Assembly: GCA_902784805.1 (NCBI GenBank)
Contig: CACZWD010000007.1
Span: 1-38,405, forward strand
Origin: an uncultured Ruminococcus sp.
GTDB taxonomy: Bacteria > Bacillota > Clostridia > RUG12999
Direction of reading: 5' to 3'
Length of the DNA stretch: 38,405 nucleotides
The position numbers and the translations under genes are program-made. Each line of letters begins with the position of its first letter. Position 1 is the first letter of the stretch. Shown here piece after piece: positions 23,671 through 31,180 of the stretch. The notes beneath the pieces were generated by a model. It had not been told where the DNA came from. It saw only the letters and a program-made list of their open reading frames with translations, and searched no databases.

Positions 23671-26128
23671 TTTCGTTTTCCTCCTTTTCGGTATTCGCTT
23701 CTTCGGGTAAAGTCTCAACGCTTCCGAGACGTATCGCCGCACTTAAATCTCCTCTTAAAATACCGTGAATTTCGGCATCGACAAAGCCGGAGATTTTACC
23801 TGTAATATGACCGTTTACCAACATTCTGCCTGTATTTGAGGTTATAATGTCGGGTTTCTTGATTTCGTAGGCGGTACGCTCTATTATTTTGTTTCCGATA
23901 ATTAATATCTGCGGCAGCACGCCCATAACAAGTATAATCGAAATAATTGTTCCCCTGCCGAGAGATTCGCCGAGGGCGGCTATTGCGCCGTTTGTTGTCA
24001 GAAAAGCTATAAGCGTGCTTGCCGCGGCAAGAATCGCGCCCGAAGTAATAATTGTCGGAAACGCTCCGTTAAGCGTTTCGATAATGGCTTCTTTTAAATC
24101 CTTTTTTTGTTTCAGCTCGTTAAATCTGCTTGAAATTACAATCGCGTAATCTATATTTGCGCCCATCTGTATGGAGCTTACAATAAGATATCCGAGGAAA
24201 TACTGCTTTTGCTGCATTATTACGGGGAAGGAAAAGTTTATCCATATACTGCCCTGTATTACAGCTATAAGAAGTATCGGAAGCCCCGCGGATTTAAAGG
24301 TAAAGAACAGCACTATTATAACAAACAAGGCGGATAGAATACTTATAAGTATATTATCTTTTGAAAACGAGGAGGCAAGGTCATAATCGCTTGTACTGTT
24401 ACCCACAACATAGGAATTATCGGGATAGTATTTATAAAGCACCTCGTGTACTTTGTCAAGGAAAGAAAAGGTTTCTTTTCCTTCTTCGGGCAGATTAAGA
24501 TAAAGAATCATACGGCTGAACTTATTGCTTTCAAGCTGAAGCCTGCCGTCCTCAATTTTGTCATATATTTCGTTTATTTCATCGGTGGTTTCCTCATCAA
24601 GCGGAATGTAGCCCTCATTTGTTTCTTTATGCAGAAAGGTGAGCATATCTATAAGCGGCACGCTGTAAGACTCAAAGCCGCTTATTATTCTTCCGAATTC
24701 TTTTTTGTCGGCGGCATAAGCGGCATAAAGCGCTTGCGCTGCCGAATAATCGGCATCTGTAAGCTCGCTGAATTGTCTTGGAGTAAGAGCGTCTGTAAGC
24801 ATATATCCGTCCATAGCTTCGGTATTCGCAAGTCCTTGCGACCTGTCAACCTCATCAAATTTTTCAAACTCAGCGAGCATTGCCGCCTCTTTTGTATAAT
24901 CTCCCGACGGCACAACGAGCGCGATAAGTGTTTTTTGTGTAAAGGTGTTTTTTATTTTTTCTCTCGCTATCTGCCTTTCGCTCATTGTATGAGTTTTAAG
25001 GTCGTTCATTCCGTATGCGTAGGGGCAGTTTGCCGACACAAAAAAACCCGCTATCATCAAAACAAGAAATATCGGAGGAATAACATACCTTGTTTTATAA
25101 TCGGCGCGTCCTATGAAGCTGATTGACGGAACAAGGTTTTTATGCTTTGTTTTTTCCATAAGGTTTCCAAACAGCATAATTAAACCCGGCATAAGGGTAA
25201 ATACGCTGAACAGGCTGAAAAATATTGCCTTTATAAGCACAAACGAAAGGTCCCGTCCTATTCCGAAACGCATTGTCATAAGCGCGGCAAGTCCCGAAAT
25301 TGTTGTTAAACTGCTGGAGGATATTTCGGGTATGGATTTCGCGAGCGCTTTTACGGCAGCGTCGTGCTGTGAAAGATGTTCACGCTCCTCGGTATATCTG
25401 TGACAAAGGATTATCGCGTAATCAATCGCGAGCGCAAGCTGCAAAATGACCGCGACAGAGTTTGAAATAAAGGAAATTTTGCCGAGAATAAAGTTTGTTC
25501 CTTTGTTTAAAAGCGCTGCCGCGCCAAAGGTTATTAAGAGTACGGGTACTTCGGCATACGATTTCGAGGTAAAGGTAAGTCCCGCTATTATTATAACGAC
25601 GGCGATAACAATTATAATATTCATTTCGCCTTTCAAATCTTTGCTCATATCAAAGCCGACATCGGAAGATACATATATATCATAGTTTTTAAATTTTTTC
25701 TTTATGGAATCAAGAGCCTTTATGCTTATATCGTCATTGGCGCCGCCCGCAAAAGTTACTTTAAAAAGCGCCGAGCTGCCTTTGAAATATTCATCGGTAT
25801 TTTCAAACTTAACCTCTGTTACGTCTTTGATTTTTTCAATCTGCTTTTTTATCTCATAAGCCTTTTTTAAAGATACGTTTGAAAGCATTATTTCAGCCGA
25901 GCCGTAGGTTACAAATTCTTTTTCCATAAGGTCAATGCCTTGTCTTGTTTCCGTGCTTTCGGGCAGATATTTTGTTATATCGTTTTCAACTTCAACCCAG
26001 CCGCTTGATATAATACTGAAAATGCAGGCGCCTATAAAGAAAACAAAAAATAAATTTCTTTTATTTACTATAAAAGAAGCGATTTTTTCCATAAAATTCG
26101 GTTTATTGATATCGATTTTCTCGCTCAT
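23654..26128 (-). CDS. MMPL/RND-family exporter with a beta-repeat C-terminal tail
   Basis: An 824-residue RND-superfamily permease with two matching halves. Each has one N-terminal helix, an outside domain of about 150-200 residues, and a five-helix bundle; the conserved AIDYAIILCHRYTEERE (first half) and NIDYAIVISSRFNELKQ (second half) carry the D-Y pair linked to proton coupling. Such MMPL proteins export lipids or peptides or remodel envelopes. The last 60 residues, GHITGKISGFVDAEIHG onward then an E/N-rich tail, look like short bactofilin-like beta repeats rather than membrane. It is coupled ATGA to the tetR-type gene and overlaps the GLUG gene. Confidence 0.88.
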   Translation of the reverse strand: MSEKIDINKPNFMEKIASFIVNKRNLFFVFFIGACIFSIISSGWVEVENDITKYLPESTETRQGIDLMEKEFVTYGSAEIMLSNVSLKKAYEIKKQIEKIKDVTEVKFENTDEYFKGSSALFKVTFAGGANDDISIKALDSIKKKFKNYDIYVSSDVGFDMSKDLKGEMNIIIVIAVVIIIAGLTFTSKSYAEVPVLLITFGAAALLNKGTNFILGKISFISNSVAVILQLALAIDYAIILCHRYTEEREHLSQHDAAVKALAKSIPEISSSSLTTISGLAALMTMRFGIGRDLSFVLIKAIFFSLFSVFTLMPGLIMLFGNLMEKTKHKNLVPSISFIGRADYKTRYVIPPIFLVLMIAGFFVSANCPYAYGMNDLKTHTMSERQIAREKIKNTFTQKTLIALVVPSGDYTKEAAMLAEFEKFDEVDRSQGLANTEAMDGYMLTDALTPRQFSELTDADYSAAQALYAAYAADKKEFGRIISGFESYSVPLIDMLTFLHKETNEGYIPLDEETTDEINEIYDKIEDGRLQLESNKFSRMILYLNLPEEGKETFSFLDKVHEVLYKYYPDNSYVVGNSTSDYDLASSFSKDNILISILSALFVIIVLFFTFKSAGLPILLIAVIQGSIWINFSFPVIMQQKQYFLGYLIVSSIQMGANIDYAIVISSRFNELKQKKDLKEAIIETLNGAFPTIITSGAILAAASTLIAFLTTNGAIAALGESLGRGTIISIILVMGVLPQILIIGNKIIERTAYEIKKPDIITSNTGRMLVNGHITGKISGFVDAEIHGILRGDLSAAIRLGSVETLPEEANTEKEENENENNN

Positions 26129-26736
26129 ATATTTTCTTGCTCCTTTTTATGTATATGTTTTGATGCTTTGCCGCTTACTGCCGAACGTACGGACGAATTT
26201 AATATTGAAATAATACATTCCGTAAGCTCTTCTTTTGTAAAGCTGTTCATATTGCCTTTTATCCATGTTATTACCGTTCCCGTAACGGCTTCCGCGAAAT
26301 AGACCGACAAAAACAGCTTATATTGTCCCGATATTATAAGTTGTTTTTCATCGGATATTTTTTCAATCATTTCACCTGCGTATTTGTAAAAATCGCCGGC
26401 AATTATATGCTTAAGCCTTTCATAACCGATTGATTCAAAAGCTGAATTAATTGCCGCGCGGTTTTTGTCGGCATAATCTATAAAAAAAGTTACCGCTTCT
26501 TCAAGGCTGATATTTTTTTTCTTGGCGCGGAGAATGTCGATTGTTTCGTTTTCAAAAGTCCATCTTAAAAGGGCATAAATATCTTCAAAATGGTAGTAAA
26601 AGGTTTTGCGGTTATAGCCGCAGTTTTCAACTATTTCGCTTACGGTTATTTTTGAAAACGGCTCTTTTTCGAGAAGCTTCTTGAAGGTTGTTGCGAGCGT
26701 GTGTTTTGTCTTATATGTGCGGTCACGCATTTTCAT
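26125..26736 (-). CDS. TetR/AcrR-family regulator of the MMPL-GLUG operon
   Basis: A 203-residue repressor-type protein. The N-terminal helix-turn-helix reads FSKITVSEIVENCGYNRKTFYYHFEDIYALL (split here only by being one motif, about residues 27-57), the classic TetR DNA-binding unit. The C-terminal helical domain resembles the DhaS-like TetR_C group. The first ATG (26736) has AGAGG 9 nt upstream. It is the first gene of the operon, and two similar palindromes cover its promoter, so it very likely represses itself and the exporter until a ligand binds. Ligand unknown. Confidence 0.9.
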   Translation of the reverse strand: MKMRDRTYKTKHTLATTFKKLLEKEPFSKITVSEIVENCGYNRKTFYYHFEDIYALLRWTFENETIDILRAKKKNISLEEAVTFFIDYADKNRAAINSAFESIGYERLKHIIAGDFYKYAGEMIEKISDEKQLIISGQYKLFLSVYFAEAVTGTVITWIKGNMNSFTKEELTECIISILNSSVRSAVSGKASKHIHKKEQENI

Positions 26737-26774
26737 CCGGATTTACCTCTTTTCCACACAAATTTTTACACAGT

Positions 26775-26796
26775 TTATTATACATCTGTCCGGTAA
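26775..26796. promoter_or_regulatory. second, imperfect TetR operator over the -10 region
   Basis: TTATTATACA-2-TGTCCGGTAA has the same 10-2-10 layout as the perfect site at 26812, with one good half-site and one decayed to fit the TATAAT box. Confidence 0.6.
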
Positions 26797-26805
26797 AAAA
26801 ATCAA
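26777..26805 (-). promoter_or_regulatory. promoter of the tetR-MMPL-GLUG operon
   Basis: Minus-strand TTGATT (26800-26805), 17-nt spacer, TATAAT (26777-26782). It lies between and within two operator copies. Confidence 0.82.
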
Positions 26806-26811
26806 GGGACA

Positions 26812-26833
26812 TTATCGGACATTTGTCCGGTAA
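26812..26833. promoter_or_regulatory. TetR operator palindrome
   Basis: TTATCGGACA-TT-TGTCCGGTAA: 10-bp arms with one mismatch, 7 bp upstream of the -35 box. The half-site TGTCCGGTAA recurs exactly at 26787-26796, 37 bp away centre to centre. Confidence 0.8.
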
Positions 26834-26852
26834 TTTTAATAATTATATATTT

Positions 26853-27113
26853 AAATCGGAGCAACGCTTCTGCTTTGCTGAGGGAGAGCAGAGCCCCGGA
26901 CAGATTGCAAGCGCAGAGATAAACCGCCATAGTAAACAGAAGGATTTATCTGTTATTGCGGGTGATACTGATTTACAGCTTGCGGCGAAGGAAAAAACAA
27001 ATCTGCTGGCGGGTAAATATGCCAAGTTTTCAAGAGCCGCAGAGCTTCCGACAAGAGGGGAGAGACTTCGAGTAGAAGGCTTTAAGAGCGTGAAAATCCG
27101 CAAAAAGCGTTGA
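26853..27113 (+). pseudogene. C-terminal remnant of a phage minor head (Mu gpF/SPP1 gp7-like) protein
   Basis: An open frame with no start or ribosome site reads SVIAGDTDLQLAAKEKTNLLAG and ends KFSRAAELPTRGERLRVEGF plus a basic tail and stop. The end resembles the conserved C-terminal box of phage head-morphogenesis proteins (FSKAAGL..ERxxVxGF). The nuclease gene right after it fits, since PBECR domains sit next to that gene in phages. Nothing upstream of 26853 is left of the gene. Family identity is inferred from memory of the motif. Confidence 0.45.
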
Positions 27114-27139
27114 CAAATGTGGGAAAGGGGTGGTATAAT
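27110..27139 (+). promoter_or_regulatory. promoter of the stand-alone PBECR-like nuclease
   Basis: TTGACA (27110-27115), 18-nt spacer, TATAAT (27134-27139). The -35 box is formed by the last codons and stop of the head-protein remnant. Confidence 0.75.
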
Positions 27140-27170
27140 TAATAAAAAGAGGGTTAATGAGGTACAATAT

Positions 27171-27548
27171 GTGCATTATATAGGGAAACTTGACAGAAAA
27201 ATATATAAGTGTATAACAGAGGATATAACAACTGATGAGGTTATCATAACTGATACGCAGATACAACATATTAAAGAAAGACATCCAAACTATTTTGAAC
27301 GCTATTTCAAACATGCCGAGGAAGTTATTAAAGCACCGGATTACATTATTGAGGCGAATAAACCTAATACCGCATTTATATTAAAACATATTGAAGACAA
27401 TGGTAAAAATTATGAGGTGATTTTACGATTAAAAACTTCTGAAGACCCTAAAGATTATAAAAATTCAATAATTACTTTTTTGAAAGTAGAAGAAAAACGA
27501 TATAATCGATACATCAGAACGAAAAAAATACTTTACAAATCGGAATAA
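27171..27548 (+). CDS. PBECR-type nuclease-fold protein (phage-derived)
   Basis: A 125-residue protein, MHYIGKLDRKIYKCI onward. The core VIITDTQIQHIKERHP, then DYIIEANKPNTAFILKHI and a final SIITFLKVEEKRYNRYIRTKKILY, matches the phage Barnase-EndoU-ColicinE5/D-RelE-like nucleases, with a conserved H-x(3-4)-H/R pattern and terminal Arg/Lys that could be catalytic. I take GTG 27171 as start because GAGG lies 8 nt upstream; an upstream in-frame ATG (27117) lies before the promoter -10 box and would not be in the transcript. In phages this domain usually accompanies head proteins. A toxin-like role is possible, but no antitoxin partner is visible. Confidence 0.7.
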   Translation: MHYIGKLDRKIYKCITEDITTDEVIITDTQIQHIKERHPNYFERYFKHAEEVIKAPDYIIEANKPNTAFILKHIEDNGKNYEVILRLKTSEDPKDYKNSIITFLKVEEKRYNRYIRTKKILYKSE

Positions 27549-27560
27549 ATGTGATATAAT
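27532..27560 (+). promoter_or_regulatory. promoter of the structured RNA
   Basis: TTTACA (27532-27537), 17-nt spacer, TATAAT (27555-27560); the -35 box lies inside the end of the nuclease gene. A start near 27567 fits a transcript that ends at 27713. Confidence 0.75.
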
Positions 27561-27566
27561 ATAAAT

Positions 27567-27713
27567 AGAATAAGAGTAAGCTATTCGAGGTGGACAATTT
27601 CGTGGCATCCACACGCCGATGGTACCGACAGGGGAAACCCGAGAGATGCAGGGGTACGCCACGCCTGCCGAATAGCTGCTTTTGAGCCGTTTTGAGAAAT
27701 CAAAGCGGCTTTT
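27567..27713 (+). ncRNA. candidate structured small RNA, about 145 nt, family not recognised
   Basis: A 9-bp perfect closing stem (AGCTATTCG 27579-27587 with CGAATAGCT 27669-27677) encloses hairpin GTGGA/TCCAC (27590-27612), hairpin GGG-GAAA-CCC (27631-27640) and hairpin GCAGG/CCTGC (27648-27668), which stacks on the closing stem. The 11-nt loop of the last hairpin can pair completely: GGTAC (27653-27657) with GTACC (27622-27626), and GCCACG (27658-27663) with CGTGGC (27601-27606) inside the first hairpin loop. There is a promoter directly upstream and a terminator directly downstream, and no open frame explains it. Confidence 0.7.
27685..27713 (+). terminator. terminator of the structured RNA
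   Basis: AGCCGTTTTGA pairs with TCAAAGCGGCT (one G-T) over a GAAA tetraloop, then TTT. It starts 8 nt after the closing stem of the RNA. Confidence 0.82.
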
Positions 27714-27743
27714 ACTATATCTACACACTAATTCAATAATTCA

Positions 27744-27775
27744 AGCACTTACTTTTACGGTAGGTGCTTTTATTT
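27744..27775 (+). terminator. second terminator-like hairpin
   Basis: AGCACTTAC (27744-27752) pairs with GTAGGTGCT (27760-27768, one G-T), followed by TTTATTT. A small GGGGC-AAA-GCCCC hairpin lies at 27782-27794. Confidence 0.6.
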
Positions 27776-27794
27776 AAATAAGGGGCAAAGCCCC

Positions 27795-27925
27795 GAAATT
27801 CAGCGAAAATATTGCTTGAAGCTTTAATCAAAAGTAAGTCCGCGAATGATGTAAAACTAAGTGAGCAGGTCTAAATGGCAGACGAAAAATAGCGTTGATA
27901 CATTAAAAAAGATTATGCATGGCAA
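27795..27925. other. phage-scar spacer without a gene
   Basis: I see no full gene here. GAGCAGG (27864-27870) precedes ATG GCA GAC GAA AAA TAG (27875), a five-codon frame that looks like the start of a lost phage gene, perhaps a scaffold protein, cut off by a deletion. Confidence 0.35.
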
Positions 27926-27969
27926 AAAGGGACTGTGACAAAATAAACTCGTTTTGCTGCAGTCCCTTT
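27926..27969 (-). terminator. his operon terminator
   Basis: AAAGGGACTG (27926-27935) pairs with CAGTCCCTTT (27960-27969), with an inner CAAAA/TTTTG helix; on the minus strand it runs into TTTTTGCC. It is related in sequence to the hairpin at 7998-8041. Confidence 0.75.
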
Positions 27970-27981
27970 AAATGTTAGTTG

Positions 27982-28728
27982 CTATTTTATGAGATGAATA
28001 TATTTTTCAAAATCAAAACAAAGCGTATCCTTGCTGTGAGAATCGCTCGAAAGCACAAACCTGCCGCCGCGCGATTTTATGTATTCCGTGATTTCGGACG
28101 AGGGATAGGGAACGCTTCTGTAACCGCGCGAAACGGCTCCCGTATTTATTTCAAACGGAAGGTCATATGAGATAATATCGTCAATCGCTTTTCTGTATGC
28201 TGTTACGTAGCGCGCGTTATTCTCGCAAAAAAATTTATTTCCTTCGTTGAATTTTGCCACAATATCAAAATGACCGATTATATCAGGCTTCATTTTTTTC
28301 ACCATTTCGGCGATGGTTTCAAAATATTTTTCGGAAACCGCATAGAAATCGCCGTTAAAATGTTTTGCGGTGAAGCCGCAGAAAGCTTCTTCGGAAAGGT
28401 CAACCGGGAAAAATTCCTTACCGCATTTTATATAGTGTACAGAGCCTATCATATAGTCATACGGATAGGCGGGAGGAGGCGAATAGTAATCCTGCTCGAT
28501 ACCGCATAAAATTTTTATTTTATCCTTGTATTTATCTTTCAGAAAATTAATTTCTTTAAAGTAAAGCGCTTCGCTTTCGGGACTCATACAGTAATTGGTA
28601 TCAAACGGGGTATAACTGTGCCCCGAAAAACCAAGCTCCGACAGTCCTTTATCTATTGCTGCAAGGACGATTTCCTCCGGCGTGTTAATGCCGTCACAGT
28701 AGGTTGTGTGAACGTGCAAATCCTTCAT
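27982..28728 (-). CDS. hisK: histidinol-phosphatase, PHP family
   Basis: Dephosphorylates histidinol phosphate. The 248-residue PHP-fold protein has [11 protein letters not shown] at the N-terminus, [28 protein letters not shown] and a final SSDSHS, which together make the trinuclear metal site. It supplies the phosphatase missing from the short HisB of this operon. Its ATG overlaps the hisIE stop as ATGA. Last gene of the operon. Confidence 0.92.
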   Translation of the reverse strand: MKDLHVHTTYCDGINTPEEIVLAAIDKGLSELGFSGHSYTPFDTNYCMSPESEALYFKEINFLKDKYKDKIKILCGIEQDYYSPPPAYPYDYMIGSVHYIKCGKEFFPVDLSEEAFCGFTAKHFNGDFYAVSEKYFETIAEMVKKMKPDIIGHFDIVAKFNEGNKFFCENNARYVTAYRKAIDDIISYDLPFEINTGAVSRGYRSVPYPSSEITEYIKSRGGRFVLSSDSHSKDTLCFDFEKYIHLIK

Positions 28729-29375
28729 TTTGTCATTTTCTCCTGTTTTACCTTGTGGTCAATAACATGGCGTGAAGCAAGCTCACGGTGTATATCCTCA
28801 AGCGAAATGCCCGCTTCAATCATAAGCACCATAACGTGATACGCAAGGTCGGCAATTTCGTAAATTGTTTCTTTTTTGTCCTCCGCTTTTGCGGCAATAA
28901 TAACCTCTGTGCTTTCTTCGCCGACTTTTTTAAGGATTTTGTCAAGCCCTTTTTCAAAAAGATATGTAGTATATGAGCCTTCTTTTTTTTCGGTTTTTCT
29001 GCCTTTTATAAGCTCCATAAGAGCTTCAAGCGAAAATTCGTGCAGCTCCTCGCTTTCAAAAACAGGATTTTCAAAGCAGGAATCATTTCCGAGATGACAG
29101 GCGGGACCGTCCTTTTCGACCATAATTTCGAGAGCGTCCATATCGCAGTCGGCGGTAATTGAAACAATATGCTGATAGTTTCCGCTTGTTTCACCTTTGA
29201 GCCAAAGCTCCTGCCTTGAACGGCTGAAAAAGCAGGTCAAGCCTTTTTTTACAGAAATTTCAAGGCTTTCGCGGTTCATATAGGCAAGAGTTAAAACACG
29301 TTTTGAAACAGCATCTACAACAATAGCGGGAATAAGCCCTTTTTCGTCAAATTTAAGTTTATTTATATCAATCAT
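28725..29375 (-). CDS. hisIE: bifunctional phosphoribosyl-AMP cyclohydrolase / phosphoribosyl-ATP pyrophosphohydrolase
   Basis: Carries out steps 2 and 3 of histidine synthesis in one 216-residue chain. Residues 1-105 are the HisI part ([28 protein letters not shown] and the zinc-binding [15 protein letters not shown] and CF). Residues 115-210 are the HisE part with the metal motif [12 protein letters not shown] and the helix [14 protein letters not shown]. The fusion is common in Clostridia. Confidence 0.95.
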   Translation of the reverse strand: MIDINKLKFDEKGLIPAIVVDAVSKRVLTLAYMNRESLEISVKKGLTCFFSRSRQELWLKGETSGNYQHIVSITADCDMDALEIMVEKDGPACHLGNDSCFENPVFESEELHEFSLEALMELIKGRKTEKKEGSYTTYLFEKGLDKILKKVGEESTEVIIAAKAEDKKETIYEIADLAYHVMVLMIEAGISLEDIHRELASRHVIDHKVKQEKMTK

Positions 29376-29395
29376 TTTAAAAACCCCTTTTTTGT

Positions 29396-30154
29396 TTAAA
29401 GTCTTACGGAAATACCGTTTTCTTTAAGCTTTTTTTTCAGCTCGGATATTTCAACCTCTCCAAAGTGGAATATGGAAGCCGCAAGCCCGGCGTCGCATTT
29501 CGGCACTTCTTTAAAAAGCTTTATAAAATGCTCTATATTACCCGCTCCGCCCGAGGCGATGACGGGTACATTTACGACGGAGCAAATTTTATCAAGCATT
29601 TCAATATCAAAGCCGTTTTTAACGCCGTCGGTATCTATTGAGTTAAGCACAACCTCTCCGGCGCCCATATCAACGCAGCTTTTTATCCATTCCACAGCGT
29701 CAAGCCCGGTGTTTTCACGTCCGCCTTTCGCGAAAACGGTGAATTTTCCGTCAACACGTTTTACATCTGCCGATATAACAACGCATTGATTGCCGTAGCG
29801 CTTCGCCGCGTCCTCAATAAGCCGCGGATTTTTTATCGCGCCCGAATTTACGCTGACTTTATCCGCGCCGCATTTTAAAACACGGTCAAAATCATCAAGC
29901 GTGTTAATTCCGCCGCCGACAGTCAGGGGAATAAATACATTTTTCGCGACCTCGCATAAAATATCCGTAAAAAGCTTCCGCTGTTCGTGTGACGCCGTTA
30001 TATCATAAAAAACAAGCTCGTCCGCTCCCGCGCGGCTGTAATATTCCGCAAGACTTACAGGTGACGAAACATCGGCAAGCCCTTTGAATTTTACCCCCTT
30101 TACCACTCTGCCGTCTTTAACGTCAAGGCAGGGGATAATCCTTTTTGTAATCAT
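29396..30154 (-). CDS. hisF: imidazole glycerol phosphate synthase, cyclase subunit
   Basis: TIM-barrel subunit that uses ammonia from HisH to make imidazole glycerol phosphate and AICAR. The 252 residues show [14 protein letters not shown] (catalytic Asp near residue 11), VISADVKR (Asp near 130) and the phosphate loops TVGGGI and ASGGAG. The start overlaps the hisA stop by 4 nt. Confidence 0.96.
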   Translation of the reverse strand: MITKRIIPCLDVKDGRVVKGVKFKGLADVSSPVSLAEYYSRAGADELVFYDITASHEQRKLFTDILCEVAKNVFIPLTVGGGINTLDDFDRVLKCGADKVSVNSGAIKNPRLIEDAAKRYGNQCVVISADVKRVDGKFTVFAKGGRENTGLDAVEWIKSCVDMGAGEVVLNSIDTDGVKNGFDIEMLDKICSVVNVPVIASGGAGNIEHFIKLFKEVPKCDAGLAASIFHFGEVEISELKKKLKENGISVRL

Positions 30155-30864
30155 TCTGCCACCTCTATTGCTTCTTTAAGATTGATTGCTCCCGTATAAT
30201 AAGCCTTGCCTATTATAGCTCCGTAAATGTTAAGCTCTTTAAGCCGCTTTACGTCATCAAGACTTGAAACTCCGCCCGAAGCGGTAAGGTTAATATCAAA
30301 TTTTTCGGAAAGCTCACGGTACAGCTCGTGGTTTGTGCCCATCATCGCGCCGTCCTTTGAGATATCGGTGCATATTATAGTTTTAACGCCGAGCGCCTGC
30401 ATTTTTTCAAAAAACCCGGCGCAGCGAATTTCACTTTTTTGAAGCCAGCCGTGTGTCGCGACAAAACCGTCTTTTATATCGGCGCCCACCGCAACCTTTT
30501 CACCGAACTCTTTTAACGCTTCTTTTAAAAAGGCTTCGTCATTTACAGCGGCTGTGCCAAGAATAATTCTGTCAATGCCGGCATTTATATATTTTTCGGC
30601 AGTCCTCATATTTCTGATACCGCCGCCGATTTCCGAAAAAAGCTTGCCGCCTTCAATTATTTTTTTTACCGTTCCGAGATTTGGCGTCGTACCGTCCTTT
30701 GCGCCCTCAAGGTCAACAATATGAATATGACTTGCGCCGCAGGAGGCAAAATTTTCAGCGATTTTTTCGGGAAACTCACTGTAAACGGTCATCTTCTCAT
30801 AGTCGCCCTTTAAAAGCCTTACTGCCTTGCCTTCAAATAAATCTATCGCCGGGAAAATGTACAT
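30151..30864 (-). CDS. hisA: ProFAR isomerase (1-(5-phosphoribosyl)-5-[(5-phosphoribosylamino)methylideneamino]imidazole-4-carboxamide isomerase)
   Basis: Amadori isomerase that makes PRFAR. The 237-residue barrel has FPAIDLFEGKAVRLLKGDY (Asp8 acid/base) and CTDISKDGAMMG (Asp near 127), plus phosphate loops IGGGIRN and ASGGVSS. It starts after a 316-bp spacer from hisH, the only real gap in the operon. Confidence 0.96.
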   Translation of the reverse strand: MYIFPAIDLFEGKAVRLLKGDYEKMTVYSEFPEKIAENFASCGASHIHIVDLEGAKDGTTPNLGTVKKIIEGGKLFSEIGGGIRNMRTAEKYINAGIDRIILGTAAVNDEAFLKEALKEFGEKVAVGADIKDGFVATHGWLQKSEIRCAGFFEKMQALGVKTIICTDISKDGAMMGTNHELYRELSEKFDINLTASGGVSSLDDVKRLKELNIYGAIIGKAYYTGAINLKEAIEVAE

Positions 30865-30866
30865 AA

Positions 30867-31178
30867 CTTAAAAACCCTTTCTGAAATTTTTTGTTTTTTA
30901 AAACTTCACAGCCCCCTTTTTTAGGGGCGAAGAGAAAATAGTACAGAACGGACAAACTGAGCGCAAAAGCGATAAGCTTTTGCGGTTACCCGAAGCTGTA
31001 CGAGGGTACAGCGAAAGGCAAAGTTTGTTCGTAGCACAAAGCATTTTAATTTAAAAATTTGTCTTACGACAAATTTTTACCTTGAATTTGAGCTTTTTTT
31101 GCTAAATTGCTTTCTTGTTAAGTCCCATTATAACGGATTTTTCTATGCTTTGTGCAATCTGTGCATTTTATCAAAGCC
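30867..31178. other. structured intergenic spacer inside the his operon (hisH-hisA)
   Basis: No gene is visible. A three-arm element runs from 30948 to 31032: outer arms ACGGACAAACT / AGTTTGTTCGT (11 bp, one G-T), inner hairpins CGCAAAAGC-GATAA-GCTTTTGCG (30962-30984) and GCTGTAC-GAGG-GTACAGC (30995-31012). A separate perfect 11-bp hairpin with a TTAC loop lies at 31053-31078, and GCCCC/GGGGC at about 30911-30928. On the minus strand a TATAAT (31127-31132) with a poorly spaced TTGCAC suggests a weak internal promoter. Confidence 0.6.
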
Positions 31179-31180
31179 GC

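Noticed and set aside
24446..25126. Open frame antisense to the MMPL gene
   Set aside because: Low-complexity, cysteine/lysine-rich translation with no start signal; the opposite strand is a clear transporter.
27601..27650. T-box-like TGGTACCG within the structured RNA
   Set aside because: There is no stem I with a specifier loop, no downstream synthetase or amino-acid gene on this strand, and the bases are used in a pseudoknot instead.
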